Source of the DNA: Thelonectria olida
Taxonomy: Eukaryota > Ascomycota > Sordariomycetes > Hypocreales > Nectriaceae
NCBI GenBank assembly: GCA_020736575.1
Contig: JAGPYM010000001.1
Coordinates: 434,001-498,000 of the forward strand
Reading direction: 5' to 3'
DNA: 64,000 nucleotides
The notes beneath the pieces are model-generated. The model ran no database searches. It was not told the DNA's origin and saw nothing but the letters and a program-made list of their open reading frames with translations. Below, piece by piece: positions 35,210 to 46,763 of the stretch. The first letter of the stretch is position 1. Every line of letters starts with the position of its first letter. The translations under genes and the position numbers were made by a program.

Positions 35210-35749
35210 ATGGCCAGTCTCCCCTCCCAGCACCCCTCCCTCTCCCTCCACCTCTCCGACGTCACCCTCACCCCGCTCATCACCTCGGCCGCCTCGCAAT
35301 CCCACCTCGAGTCGCTCACGCAGCTCACCTCGAGCGCCCTGTCCTCCCAAACCGCCGTCCTGCGCCTTGGTCTCGGCCGCCCAACTCGTCTGATGGTCGA
35401 GTATCCAGACCGCGGGCCCGTCGTGCTGCACTCGTACCTCGACCCCCGCGACGCCGCCGCCGCTGCCTCCGCCGAGGGCCCCCCCGCCTCCGCCGCACCC
35501 GGCAACGGCAATGGCACCGCGCACCCGGGGACGACACCCCCTAGTACTGAAACTGCCCCGAGCAGTGCCGTCGACGACCCCAACCGCTCCGAAGACGCTG
35601 CGCCCATGCTTGTCGGCGTCGTCGTGGCAGGCTCCGCCGACGACACGAAAGAGGCCCGTCGCGCAGCAGCACGTCTGGAGCGCGTAGGCCGCGAGTTCCA
35701 GCGAGAATGGGTAGCCGAGACGCAGGGACATGAAGACGGCCCGGAATGA
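35210..35749 (+). CDS. small uncharacterised conserved-looking protein
   Basis: Single-exon frame of 179 aa starting MASLPSQHPSLSLHLSDVTL. The frame stays open upstream to 34862, but the ATG at 35210 follows a C/T-rich leader and has a fair context (ATC before ATG, GCC after). Visible parts: a possible helix (residues about 20-50), a strand-like core TRLMVEYPDRGPVVLHSYLD, a low-complexity Ala/Pro/Gly/Thr insert, a second hydrophobic strand APMLVGVVVAGS, and a basic helix (ARRAAARLERVGREFQREW). Strand, loop, hydrophobic strand, helix is loosely like the small roadblock/LC7 subunits of Ragulator/EGO complexes, but this is only a pattern resemblance. Strong C in third codon positions supports real coding. 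No signal peptide or membrane segment is seen. Confidence 0.7.
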   Translation: MASLPSQHPSLSLHLSDVTLTPLITSAASQSHLESLTQLTSSALSSQTAVLRLGLGRPTRLMVEYPDRGPVVLHSYLDPRDAAAAASAEGPPASAAPGNGNGTAHPGTTPPSTETAPSSAVDDPNRSEDAAPMLVGVVVAGSADDTKEARRAAARLERVGREFQREWVAETQGHEDGPE

Positions 35750-36255
35750 AAGAAAAACAAACCACAGAAAAGTTTCTTTTGCAGGGGCGTCGGCGTGAGA
35801 TACCGCCGTTTGCGCGCAAGAAACCTTATGATTACGATACGATGCGATGCGATTATGAGACGCCATGACATGGGGCATGCTTCTGAGCAGACTCCCCCCT
35901 CGTCATTTCCACTCCGCAAGGACTATTATCAAGTCTCTTTCTACAGTGTAAACAGGCATTGTGGAACCTGGATCTAGTCTTAGCTATGAATGCAGTTGCT
36001 GGGTCAGGCAGGTTCTGGTGATGCTGGGCGAACGGATGAATTGAGACACGGAGTTTTGGAATTGGGCATACCGTGGCGATAATCATGCCTCAGCAGAACA
36101 CTGCAAGTCTTCTCTCGAGAGCAGCCCTAATAGTCTGTTCTAAAACTCTTTTAAATTCATTTCAAACGTCTATTTAACCATTACCCTGCTCCAGAACCCA
36201 TCGTCATTGCATAAACATTCCCACCGTCTTTTTATCTTTATATGTATTGTTTGAT
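35750..36255. other. convergent 3' spacer
   Basis: 506 bases between the 3' ends of the small gene (+) and transketolase (-). The right half is AT-rich (near 36120-36250), as expected of fungal 3' untranslated and polyadenylation regions. No gene is seen. Confidence 0.5.
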
Positions 36256-38890
36256 TTACGAGAGCTGGTCGAAGGCACGGTTGATGGGCGAGCGAACTGG
36301 GAAGCCCTTGTAAAACTCAACCGTCTTGACGGCACGCTTAGCAATGCCCTCAGGAGTGAACTCGAACTTCTATAGCAGGGGTTAGCAAGGGTTCGTGCGG
36401 GGAAATCTGGGGTTGGGCTTGGCTAAGCCAGGGGGGCTTCCTTACGTTGTAGACATCCTTGTAGGCGCCGGAGGCTCCGAAGCGGTTGAGACCAAACTGC
36501 TCATGGGCGTAGCGCTCCCAGCCGTGGGTGGTCATAACCTCAATGGACAGAGAAGGAATGCCATCGGGGAGGACGGACAGGCGGTACTCCTTGTCCTGCT
36601 GGTCGAAGACCTCAGTGCAAGGCATGGAGACAATGCGTGCCTTGATGCCCTGGCCATCGAGCTGCTTGGCAGCATCGACAGCGATGGCGACCTCGGAACC
36701 GGTGGAGATCAGAGTGATGTCGGCACCCTCAACCTCGTGGAGGACGTAGCCACCTTTGGCGGCCTTCTCGATGGTAGAGCCCTCGAGTTGGGGAAGGTTC
36801 TGGCGAGACAGGGCAATGATGCTGGGTGTGTGCTTGGCAGTCAGAGCGACGTAGTAAGCGCCACTGCACTCATTACCGTCGGCAGGGCGCCAGACCATGC
36901 AGTTGGGGAGAGCACGGAAGTGAGCGAGAGTCTCGATAGGCTGGTGGGTAGGACCGTCCTCGCCCAGACCAATGGAGTCGTGGGTGGCAACCCAGATATT
37001 GCGGACCTGGGACAGGGCAGAGAGACGGACGGCACCGGCAGCGTAGGAGACGAAGTTGAGGAAGGTACCGCTGTAGGGGAGGATAGTACCGTAGGCAGAC
37101 AGACCGTTCATGATGGCACCCATGGCGTGCTCACGGACACCGTATCGGACATATCGGCCGGAGTAGTCACCGAGACCAGTGGACTTGGGTTGGAAGTCGA
37201 CAGCGTCCTTCCATCGAGTGAGGTTGGAGCCGGTCAAATCGGCGGAACCACCAAACAGCTCGGGAATGACAGACTCGACCTTGCTGAGGACGGTCTCAGA
37301 CAGCTTTCGCGAGGCGATAGCAGAGTCGGCGGGGGTGTAGACGGGGAGGGCCTTCTCCCAGCCTTCGGGAAGATCACCAGTCTGTCGTCGGATGAGGTCG
37401 GCGTGTTCGGCGGCGTAGCTCTCACCATACTTGGCGAGCAACTGGTTCCACTCCTCCTCGGCAGCGGCACCCTCGGAAGAGTGCTTGCCGTAGAAGTCGT
37501 AAACCTCCTGGGGAACGGCAAAGCTCTCCTCAGGGTTGAAGCCGAACTTCTCCTTCAGCTGCTTGATGTCATCAGCCTTGAGAGGAGAGCCGTGGACACC
37601 ATGGGTGCCCTGGTTAAGAGAACCATAACCAATGGTAGTCTTGAGCTTGATAAGAGAGGGTTTGTCAGTGACGGACTGAGCCTCACGGAGAGCCTTCTCA
37701 ATGGCCTCGAGGTCGCTGTCACCGTCGTCGACGACGACGACGTGCCAGCCGTAAGCCTCGTATCGCTTGTGGACGTCCTCAGTGAAGGCAACGTTGGTGT
37801 TACCGTCAATGGAGATGTGGTTGTCATCCCAGACGGCAATCAGGTTACCGAGCTGGAGGTGACCAGCGAGAGAGCTGGCCTCGCTAGAGACACCCTCCAT
37901 GAGGCAGCCATCGCCGAGGAAGCAGTAGGTGTAGTTGTTGATGAGATCGAAATCAGGCTTGTTGAAGCAGGCGGCGGTGTGAGCCTGGGCAATGGCGAGA
38001 CCGACAGCGTTGCAAATACCCTGGCCGAGAGGGCCAGTGGTGACCTCAATGCCAGGGGTGTCGTGAGCCTCGGGGTGACCGGGGGTCCTGCTGTCCACCC
38101 TCTACAATTCGGGCCGTCAGCCAAAACACGCGGTGGCGAAGCGATATCGGGGAATCTCAACTTACTCGGAAGGCCTTAAGGTCATCGAGGCTCAGGTCGT
38201 AGCCGAAGAGGTGAAGGAGGGCATACTGGAGCATGCAGCCATGGCCGTTGCTTGTTTCGGTGTCAGCTGTTTGCGACAATGCATGGGTGCTAGAGCGCAC
38301 GGATGAAGCCAAGACTTACGACAGAACGAAGCGGTCACGGTTGAGCCAGTCGGGGTTCTTGGGGTTGAACTTCATGAACTTGTTGAAGAGAACGTGGGCA
38401 ACGGGAGCCATGCCCCTATGACAGAATTGTCAGTATTATGCTACCAGAGATCGGTCGTAGCTTTTTGAGCTTTATCGGTGACGACAGCGAGGAGAGAGCT
38501 GGGAAGGACTCACATGGGAGCACCGGGGTGTCCCGAGTTGCTGTTGAAGGTAGCATCGGCCTGTTGAGAGACTCATCAGCACTCATTTCATCTCATATTT
38601 CTTCATTGCACTCATTGAGCTGCGGCAAGTTGTGGCAGTGTATCGAGTCCCTCTCTGGCTCGTCGTTCACCTCGCCCGAAGGGAAAAAAAAAAGGATTGC
38701 GGCGTGCCTGCATTCGCGTTGAATGGCGGGGCAGCTTTCGGTGGTGGTGGCGGGGTAAATGTCGAGGGCACAGGAGCTGGAGGGGACAAAACAAAAGTCG
38801 ACGAGGGGAGTTGTTCGGATGAGAGGCGAAACTTACCGCCAACACACGGATGCTGTTGATGGCCTTCTGATCAAGCTCGGTGTAGCCCAT
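36256..38890 (-). CDS. tktA: transketolase
   Basis: Thiamine-diphosphate enzyme of the non-oxidative pentose phosphate pathway, moving two-carbon units between sugar phosphates in the cytosol. Six exons in transcription order: 38837-38890, 38514-38560, 38320-38415, 38166-38250, 36446-38101 and 36256-36369, giving 683 aa, the normal eukaryotic length. The N-terminus [20 protein letters not shown], the substrate- and cofactor-binding HPGAPMGMAP and [17 protein letters not shown], the TPP/Mg motif beginning GDGCLMEG (about 157) and ending near VWDDN (about 187), and the transketolase pyrimidine-binding region ([18 protein letters not shown]) are all present. The C-terminal exon ends [15 protein letters not shown]. 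Introns sit in the 5' third, apart from one before the last 38 codons. The antisense strand carries a long open frame that is a codon-usage shadow. Confidence 0.97.
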
Positions 38891-41388
38891 TTTGCCAGTT
38901 GTTTTTGGTAATGGTTCTAAAGAGGTGAAGTTGGAGGAGGAGAAAGAGATGGAAGAGAAGAAGGAAGAAAAAGTGGAAGGGGGAGAAGAAAAGGAAAAGA
39001 GCCGGATGACGGAGAAGGAGGAGAGACAAAGCTGGAGGGGTCGTGTCATGTATCTAGCAAGTCCCCAGTTTTAAAATCTGTCTGGGAAACTGTGCGAGTA
39101 GAGGTACTTGGTACACGTAGCTGTTTCGTCCTTTGCACTTTAGGTGAGGATGGAAGGTGATGGAGGTTAGGAGTCCAGGTGTGGTGTCTGAGTAGCACCT
39201 ACTCGGTAGCTCTGCCGACCTCACTGGGTAGCTAGCCACTCCCATTCCTCCTCTTAGGCCACGCCTTGCTTCATTATACTTGGGTCCGCCCATTGCTCAG
39301 TTAGCGACACCTGGACGACCTAATGACCCAGCGCCGCTGCAGTACCGACGTTTCCTGCCTTCAGTTTACACCGCGGCGGGCGGTAAACCGCATCTCTCTT
39401 CTGGCAAGCTGCACGGCGAGGGTGGGGTGGCAGCATCAGTTTACGTTGGGAACTGGTCAACAACAACCTGCGATGGATGCTCCCAGCCCGTCTCCCAGCC
39501 CACTGAAGCCGCCTTCGCCGCAGTGACCGCGGGGGTACCATTTTGGGGGGGAATCTGTGGACATGGCCCCGGCGAGGCACGCCGAGTGGGGTCCCGGTGG
39601 GGGGCGTTTTTACCGTAGCAGGCCAGTGACACCAGGGGATCCCATCGTTGCCCCTCGGTGGTGATGGTGCCCCTCCATCCTTCGCTATGCCTCGCCGCTT
39701 GCTGTCAAACCGCCATTACCAAACAATCAAGTGCCGTCTCTGTGGTTGCGAGTCATCGTAGGCTACGGTACCAAGTATAGTGCTGTATACCCTTGTATGT
39801 AAGCATTACAATCCCATGTCTTCCCTAAAAGCCGCTGAGATTTTAATCATGTTGAGATATATGGCCAAGATCGTCGAGATGGCCACCACAACGACACGAG
39901 ATCCCTGTAAATAGCTGCTCTTGACGCAATTGACCCCTCCGAATCCATCGTGTTCCGACCGTTCGTTGCTCAGTTCAGGGACCAGGTGGATCCTCCACTA
40001 CTTTCTGCTTCGCTATGGTTCTCGGTCATCATTAGTGACGTCGGTTGGTTACAGTTTTGATGCAACTGGACGGATGAAAGGCTTTGTAATTGCTGGGCTG
40101 TAGAGAGTACCTCAACTCATGTTGGCGTTCTTCAGGATTCGAACTTTCCGTTGCGGTTTTTTTCCGTCTTAGTTTTTTTTCTCAGCATCACACTAACAAC
40201 TGCCCGGTGCATCTCCGTGCTGGCAAGACGGGCATGTTTATTTCGCTCAACCGTCCGGATAGACTCAACACAGCGGCGGCGTTTGGCTCGACCTTTTTTT
40301 ATTTCTCGTTCGCCTCAGCCAATTTACCCGGAGAATGGAGGGGTGGCGGGGGACACCCCCGCGGGCAAGGAGGGGGAAGAGCCCAAGCAACGGGCGACTG
40401 TTCTCCGTTGTCCGGCCCTGCAGTCGGACACCACTCCGTTTCGTCGCCGCATCGTCTGAAGTGGGAGAAGCCTCATCAAGAGTGGGTTTAGCATCGCATA
40501 TATTTCAAATAATCTATTCATGATACACCGCATTGTACCGCAACGCAGCAAGGCAAGATGTGACCAAGCTTGCTGGTTGGCTCGGCTGTGGAAGACATTG
40601 GGCTGCCCATCCGCACCAATCCAGGAGGGCTATTGGTTGCGAGCACGATGAGGCGTGTACCACCTCGGGGATGTCGAAGTTCGACAAAGGGGGAGACTTG
40701 GGAGGCGAAGGAGGCCAAGTCGTCAAGGTTGAGCCCGTGGTTGCCGTGGCCGGAGGCGGAGTGCCGATGCAGCATCCAAGACAACGAATCGCTATGCTCC
40801 GGCGGAGATGTCGTCCATAGACTTCGCTGCTCGGCAGACTCGGCGGCACTGTTCTACCGCATGCCACAATTGGCATGTTGTCAGCTGTTATCAAAGGATT
40901 GGTAAAAAGCTTGCTGCCCTCCCACCTCTCGCTTCACTTCTCTTCTTGTTTTGTCAGATCATAGTCAACTGTCCTGGTGGAAATTGATGTACGGAGTTGC
41001 CAGTTGTGGAACAGTTCCAAATCATCATCATGTTGTAACTCCGACGTATCGGTGAGTCTCATTGCTCAATGCCTCCCTCACCTTGAACTGGGGCTAGCTC
41101 GCGGTAATTAGCAGGTGCAGCAGACCAGTGGTTTCCAACTTTGCTGCAACGGGATGGGGAAAGCGCGAGAGAAAGAGAATTTTCCGATTTGACCACCACC
41201 CACCAGAGCCACCACCAAATGCAGTGGAATAATCATCACCACCACACACATATTTCTCTCGAGCCGCTTATCGCACCCCAGCTCTTCTCAACCAAAGTGC
41301 GCACACCCCAACCAGAAAATAGGGCCCTGTCCCGCGAGTACCTGTACTTCATACCTCGACGTGTCCCGCATCCCGTCCAGATAGAGCC
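38891..41388. promoter_or_regulatory. 2.5 kb divergent spacer of transketolase and bmt6 genes
   Basis: Between divergently transcribed transketolase (-) and the rRNA methyltransferase gene (+). The first 150 bases upstream of transketolase are purine-rich on the + strand, a C/T-rich leader for the minus-strand gene. No coding frame or RNA gene was recognised. Confidence 0.45.
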
Positions 41389-42534
41389 ATGGTCAAGAAG
41401 ACGCCATCCAAAAAGGCTCCAGCCACCTCCAAGAAGGCCTCGTCCAAGTCTATTCCCGCCCAGCAAGATCCATCCTTATCCTCCAACTTGCAGACCTCCG
41501 CGGAGCAACAACGCCTACTTAACATCTTTTCCGATGCCTTTAGCAATGTTCTCTCGTCAGAACTCTTCCCCACGCTGCTGCAAGAGGTGAAGCAAGCTCT
41601 CTTCAACCGTGAATTTGCGACTGCTTTTGGCCGGGAAGATTATCTCGAGGCGTATGCGGCAAGATGGAGCCCCACCCGCGCTTTATGCTATGCTTCCGTT
41701 TTTCTGAGCATTCAGAAACACTTGAGCAAGATCGTTGGCCATGACCAGGACGGAGACGAGTTGAAACCTGCCGAGGAGAATTCCCTCTCGAGTGGAGACG
41801 TTGTCAAGGATAAACAGGCAACAAATGAAAACACTGAAGTGTCTCCTCCATCAACGAAGGCGGGGAAAAGCGGCAAGTTACGAATGGTTTGCATAGGCGG
41901 TTGCGCTGCAGAACACCTGGCATTCGCCTCGTACCTCGAATCTCAATCCCTCGTTGGCCGACTTACACTACTGGACTCGGGTCCCTGGTCGTCCGTCACC
42001 GCTCTGCTGGAAGCCAAAACGAACTCGCCGCCACCAATCTCCAAGTATGCTTCTGCCGCCGCTAAGGCGTCAAACCGGCCTTTGCTCGAGGCTCACCAGC
42101 TCTGTCTCGCCTTCAAGCAGCAGGACATCCTAGACCTCGACGCCCCATCCTTGGCTGCAGTGCTGGGAGACAAGCCTACCATCGTGACACTGATGTTCAC
42201 TCTGAATGAGCTGTATACGAGCGAAGGTATATCGAAGACAACCAAACTGCTCAAAAACCTTGGGCAAGAACTTTCCGACGGCAGTCTCCTACTTGTCGTT
42301 GACAGCCCAGGAAGCTATTCGGAGGCAGCGGTTGGGAAGGACAAGAAGAAGTACCCAATGCAATGGCTGCTTGACCATACGCTCGTTGGCATTGAGACAC
42401 CAGAATACACGTGGGAGAAGCTGCAATCCAACGAGTCTATCTGGTTCAGACTGCCAGATGGCTTGACATATCCGATACCCCTCGAGAACATGCGATATCA
42501 GCTGCATCTGTACCGCCTGGAAAAAACCCGTTGA
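41389..42534 (+). CDS. bmt6: 25S rRNA (uridine-N3)-methyltransferase, Bmt6-like
   Basis: SAM-dependent enzyme of the fungal Bmt6 family, which makes one m3U in the large-subunit rRNA (U2843 in yeast), acting in the nucleolus. Single exon, 381 aa. The N-terminus is Lys/Ser/Ala-rich and probably carries a nucleolar or nuclear signal (MVKKTPSKKAPATSKKAS). A helical region follows (about 38-115, with ARWSPTRALCYASVFLSI), a charged linker, then a Rossmann-type fold: glycine-rich SAM loop MVCIGGCAAEHLAF (about 165-178), acidic strand end LTLLDSGPWSSV, VTLMFTLNELYT and LLLVVDSPGSYSE. The gene ends only 91 bases from the 3' end of the oppositely oriented phosphatase gene, so the transcripts probably overlap at their tails. 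Assignment rests on fold order and the N-terminal region. Confidence 0.83.
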   Translation: MVKKTPSKKAPATSKKASSKSIPAQQDPSLSSNLQTSAEQQRLLNIFSDAFSNVLSSELFPTLLQEVKQALFNREFATAFGREDYLEAYAARWSPTRALCYASVFLSIQKHLSKIVGHDQDGDELKPAEENSLSSGDVVKDKQATNENTEVSPPSTKAGKSGKLRMVCIGGCAAEHLAFASYLESQSLVGRLTLLDSGPWSSVTALLEAKTNSPPPISKYASAAAKASNRPLLEAHQLCLAFKQQDILDLDAPSLAAVLGDKPTIVTLMFTLNELYTSEGISKTTKLLKNLGQELSDGSLLLVVDSPGSYSEAAVGKDKKKYPMQWLLDHTLVGIETPEYTWEKLQSNESIWFRLPDGLTYPIPLENMRYQLHLYRLEKTR

Positions 42535-42625
42535 TTTTGAGAGCATGCTGTTTTCATGGCAACAATGGTATCTATTATATCAGTTTTCTATCATCAGATC
42601 TTGTGTTGGCTATTATGCAACGGTC

Positions 42626-45625
42626 TCACGCCCACACCAGCTTCTTGATGGAATGACCCAACTGATCCAGTACACTTGTGTTTCGTCGCGCTTCGTCCAC
42701 CGATATTATATCCCCCTGTTCCACAATGCTCTTTCGTTCCTCTCCAGGTTTTGTCAGTTGGGTTTCCAGTGCAAGTCGTTCGACCTCAGCGCAAATGGTC
42801 ACCACTTGTTGCAACTCTGTTAGGTACGGCCCGTCCGTTCCTGCAGCGGCCATAGATGAGTCTCTGTATGGAGCCTTGAATACCAGCTGCCGTTCATCTG
42901 GCGATTGAGCTGGTTTCCCAGACAGGAGACTTGCCAAGCTCGCAGGAATACTAGCATCCTTTTGGTCCACGGGGCTGATGGCCATGCCTGTGGTGTCGAT
43001 TTGACTTGAGAGCGTTCGCGTATTGGTGCGTCTGATATCGCTCTTCCTGGGGTGATATGAAACGACGAACCCGACGTTTTTGGTCTCATCAGTGTGTGAT
43101 ATAGAAATAGTTGAAGTGATATATGTTCCAAACTTGATGCCGATGACGTTTTCAAGTTGGATTCGTTCAAAGGAGGACACTTTGTCCGACTTCCAGTCGA
43201 ATCGACAGAGATAGAGCGCCAAGTCGGTCAAAAGAAGGACAACTTCCTCCAAGGGAAACGCCTTGATGGTGTCGGGTGTGTTGGGGCTGAGAAGCACCCA
43301 TCCTCCGTGGAATTCTTCTTTTTCATCCGCAATGACTCTCTTCTGACAGAGCTCAATGGCCGCCTGCCTCATCCTGATGACAGACATGGCTGGATCCTTG
43401 GTCATCATGTCACTCTCAAACTCTTCAAACACCTCGGCAGTAACGTTTCCGAGGAGGAAATCTATCGCTGCCTGACTGAAGTAGTCGTTGACCATTCTGT
43501 CTAGGGTTAGCATACTAGGTCAGGAGTATATCGCTTTATAAAATGACATACCCGCTATAAAATCGGGCAAGCGAAAGTCCCAGATCGTTGAGAGCGCCTC
43601 GATAGTCACGCTTCCGAGTTCGCGTATAATCGCCCTTCATAGCGGCTGTGGACGCGTACTGCTTAGCCACGGCGTCACCATTGTCAGCCCACAGAATGTT
43701 GAACCAGGACGTCTCCTGATCCAGCTGTGCGCTCATGTCAATCCCTTCTTCTCGTAGTTGTACCTCTAACATATGCTTTCCAAACGAGCTTTGGCAGACG
43801 TTTGTTCGGTCCAGACAGTCCATGCAGTTGGTTCGCAAGACGCCTTTTTGCTGAACCACCTGTTCGCCGTCCTTGTGGACAGTGCTCCCGTATTCCTCGA
43901 GTTGCTGTCTTAGTTTGGATAGCAAGTAACTTACGTTCTCAAACTTCATGCCTCTGCAGGCAGCGTGGAAGTCGAACCACTCAAAGGGTATCTTCTCATC
44001 CTCGGTAGATTCGTCGTTACGCCGCTGGATGTTTGTTTCGTATGCAGTACCAATAGCCTTTTCGACACCGTGCTTTTCAACGAGGTTGACAATCTGGAGA
44101 GCACCATAGTTCCTCGAGAGCATGTCGAAATGCTTTCGGAAGGCGTTATAGTTGGCTTCTTCGGAGTGCTGCATCATCGGGATTGGCTTGAAAGAGTACG
44201 GTGATTGGGACCAGAATAGGGGTATACTGCCTCGAACTTGCAAGAATGAGTAAACCTTTGAGGATGGATCCCAGGATGAAGGAGATAGCAGTTGTTCCGT
44301 CTCAACCATATTTGCAACGAAGCCGTCTTGATCGATGCCGCGCCGGAGATATCTCAGACCAGCCCGTTTCGTAGATCTGCGAGAAATGACTGTGACGAGG
44401 TATTTCCTCTCTGACGATCGAAGGTCGATAGAAGCTCTCTCTGACTCGTCCGGGAGAGACTCAGCTGGTGTATTTGACGATGAAAAAGTCTTCATCTCGA
44501 CGGAGTCCTGAGCGAACTCATCGCTCTGAGGTGGTTGGCTGTCCACCACAAATGACTTTTGCCCGACGAACCCTTGCATTAAAGGCAAGGCCAAAGATTC
44601 ATGGCCACCAGAGACAAAAGTATGCAGGAGGTGTCGGTTCCAGAAGAAAATATCATCCACTTGAGTGTAGAGCGGTGCGTCAGGATTAGGTGGTTGCGTT
44701 CTATTTGAGAGGGACCGAGTAATGTCGAAATCGTAGGAGAAGTAGAAGCTCCGAGAGGAACCAAAAAGCACTTGCACCGTCCGAAGCAACTTTGGCAGTA
44801 GTTCGGGTTCACTTTGGTGATGATTCGGGTCCTGCTCTGACGAGACCTCCTGAGTCTCTGGCAGAAGCTTGGCTGGTGGCTCTTGAGCCTTCGCATTACT
44901 CAACCCCATGTTTCTCTTCTGATCCAAGGTCCAACCGCTTCGACTGAACCATCGCTGGGCAAACCTCCCATAACTGCCTCTTCGACGAATGACATCTTCA
45001 GCAACGCTGCTCCTTGCTGAATCCGGGTGGACATCATCGCCCTCAACAATAGCATCTTCGACTTCGTCAGACGTCCTGGATGGAAGCTCTACTTCCTCTT
45101 CACTGCTTTCGCTATCATCACTTGGATCGCGGGCCTGCTGGGACAAGTGACGAGATGTCCTTCGAATAGACTCGTCGGCGCTGGACTGGGACGAGCATGG
45201 CGTAATGGCGACTTCGGTCACGACGTAAATGGGGTAACCATAAATCTGGGCAACCTGCTGACGGCGAGTAATGGTAACTAAATAGCTCAGTCTTGACACC
45301 GAGATGAGGCCTACAATGCGCAACAGGTTAGTTAGGCCCCTGGAGATGCGCCGATGCTGAGAAAACAAGCTGGTGAGAGGGGCTCGGGGGAGGGGCTCGC
45401 ATTCTCGGTGCAGCTCGTATTCGTACCAATTATGCCAAAGGCCTCGAAGGAGGATTCGGGCTTGGAAGTGTCGGGAACTTGGTCGCGAGGGACCGAAGTT
45501 ATGGTTGCATCGCCGTACTTGACCTTGACGGGCTGGAATGGTCGCTGGCCCTTGGATGAGAGCGGCTGGATGATGAGCCCGTCGATCGCTGCGCAGATGA
45601 GGATCTTCCGAGCGACGCCAGGCAT
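42626..45625 (-). CDS. SacI-domain phosphoinositide phosphatase with hSac2 domain
   Basis: Lipid phosphatase that removes phosphate from inositol lipids, probably on endosomal or plasma membranes. Exons 45427-45625, 43552-45310 and 42626-43496, giving 942 aa. The Sac fold runs from the N-terminus (VSRLSYLVTITRRQQVAQIY) to about residue 640, with an acidic insert around 110-190. The catalytic P-loop NCMDCLDRTN (CX5R type) is near residue 575 and is intact. The last exon carries an hSac2/INPP5F-like domain: FSQAAIDFLLGNVTAEVFEE, then VVLLLTDLALYLCRFDWKSD and FERIQLENVIGIKFGTYI. Budding yeast Sac1 has membrane segments in place of this domain, and none are seen here, so this is not the Sac1 orthologue. 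It matches the SacI plus hSac2 class. The junction between exons 2 and 3 uses the CAG acceptor at 43497-43499, not the TAG a few bases earlier, because only CAG restores frame. Confidence 0.9.
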
Positions 45626-46211
45626 TGTGCGCGGGGCCGTTCAATTGCACATATAAATGCGAACAGCGGTGAGAAGCAAGTTGGGAGGAAAGAAGAATTA
45701 AGGGCAAGGGTTCATGAAGCAGGAGAAAGGAGAAATTAAGTTGAATATGTTCTGCTACAATAAATAGCTATTATGAAGAGAGCAGGAACATGTCAGCTCC
45801 GTCATCAGTTCCTCAAATTGCCCGATGCGAGTACGGCGGCGGCTAAGGACTGCCCGCATTGGTGGAGCAGACGTCATAGGCAGACCTATCAGACGCGGAT
45901 GCTGAGCCCACGCACATTTAAAAGTCGTCACTATGTCCGACGTCGCACGCATCGGCAACATCTAGAGATGGCGATCCTTGCACGAAGTAGACTACACGCG
46001 TGTCATGATGTGGTCATTGTGGTTTCCAGAGTGTTTTTGAAATTTGCTATGAAATGCTTGTTTCCCCTCTTTTCAGAAGAGAAACTTGGAACGGTTTCAG
46101 TATTGCTCCCTGGTTACATTGTCGTCAACCCAAAGTATAGATCCAATGGCAACCAGGAGCTCTCCCCGTCTATACATGACATATTTTTCCTTCAATCTCT
46201 TCGCCAGCTAC
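45626..46211. promoter_or_regulatory. spacer: phosphatase promoter and snu13 3' UTR
   Basis: 586 bases between two minus-strand genes; it should hold the phosphatase promoter and the Snu13 transcript tail. No coding frame with a recognisable product is present. Confidence 0.45.
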
Positions 46212-46763
46212 TTAGATAGCAAGACGCTCGACCTTGTCACGCATAGCCCGGATCTGGCCAGCCAACTCGCTCGCATCGTTGCTGGTGATGCTGGCCGCAA
46301 TGACGGCACGGCTGACACCGCAAGCACGGCCAAGATGCATCTTGCTGCTGACGTAAACGTAGGGGACTGGAAAAATCTTCAGTCAGAATTTGATTTTCAT
46401 CAATGGGCCGTAATGGAGCTTACCGTTCTTGTCCTCACAGAGAAGAGGCAAGTGGAGGAGAATGGCCAGAGGCTGGGTATCGGCAGCGAGGATGACCAGC
46501 TCAGAAACACCTCGGTTGAGGGTCTTGGTGGCCTCGTTGGCTCCCTTCTTCAACTGTCGAGCATCTGTTGGGAGTGTTAGTCCATGTTCGAAAGGATATC
46601 GACGATTCGGAAAGATCTGCGCAACGTACGCTGGGAAGACTGGACGAGGTCGAGAAGCTCCTGCTCGAGCTTCTGGTCGGCAAGGGGCCAGGCTGCGTAA
46701 AAAGTCAGCTTCATTAAATTTTGAGGTCAAGATCCGTAACATACCAGCGCTAGACTCAGACAT
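46212..46763 (-). CDS. snu13: Snu13 (15.5K), U4 snRNP and box C/D snoRNP protein
   Basis: L7Ae-family RNA-binding protein that recognises the kink-turn of U4 snRNA and box C/D snoRNAs, nucleating both particles in nucleus and nucleolus. Four exons in transcription order: 46745-46763, 46630-46692, 46424-46564 and 46212-46366, giving 125 aa, the family's usual size. After a short divergent start (MSESSA) come [20 protein letters not shown], the RNA-binding [15 protein letters not shown], the L7Ae core [20 protein letters not shown], and [15 protein letters not shown]. Together these are specific to Snu13 rather than Nhp2 or ribosomal L7Ae. Four exons for 125 residues is intron-dense. The gene is divergent from the V-ATPase gene, 663 bases away. 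Confidence 0.96.

Noticed and set aside
36395..38179. 594-codon open frame on the + strand
   Set aside because: Exact antisense of the transketolase exon. Strong codon bias keeps the reverse frame free of stops, and the product is rich in Gly, Val and Leu without domains.
40132..40145. GGATTCGAAC, a possible reverse-strand tRNA B box
   Set aside because: Flanking bases do not form a T stem and no cloverleaf can be built.
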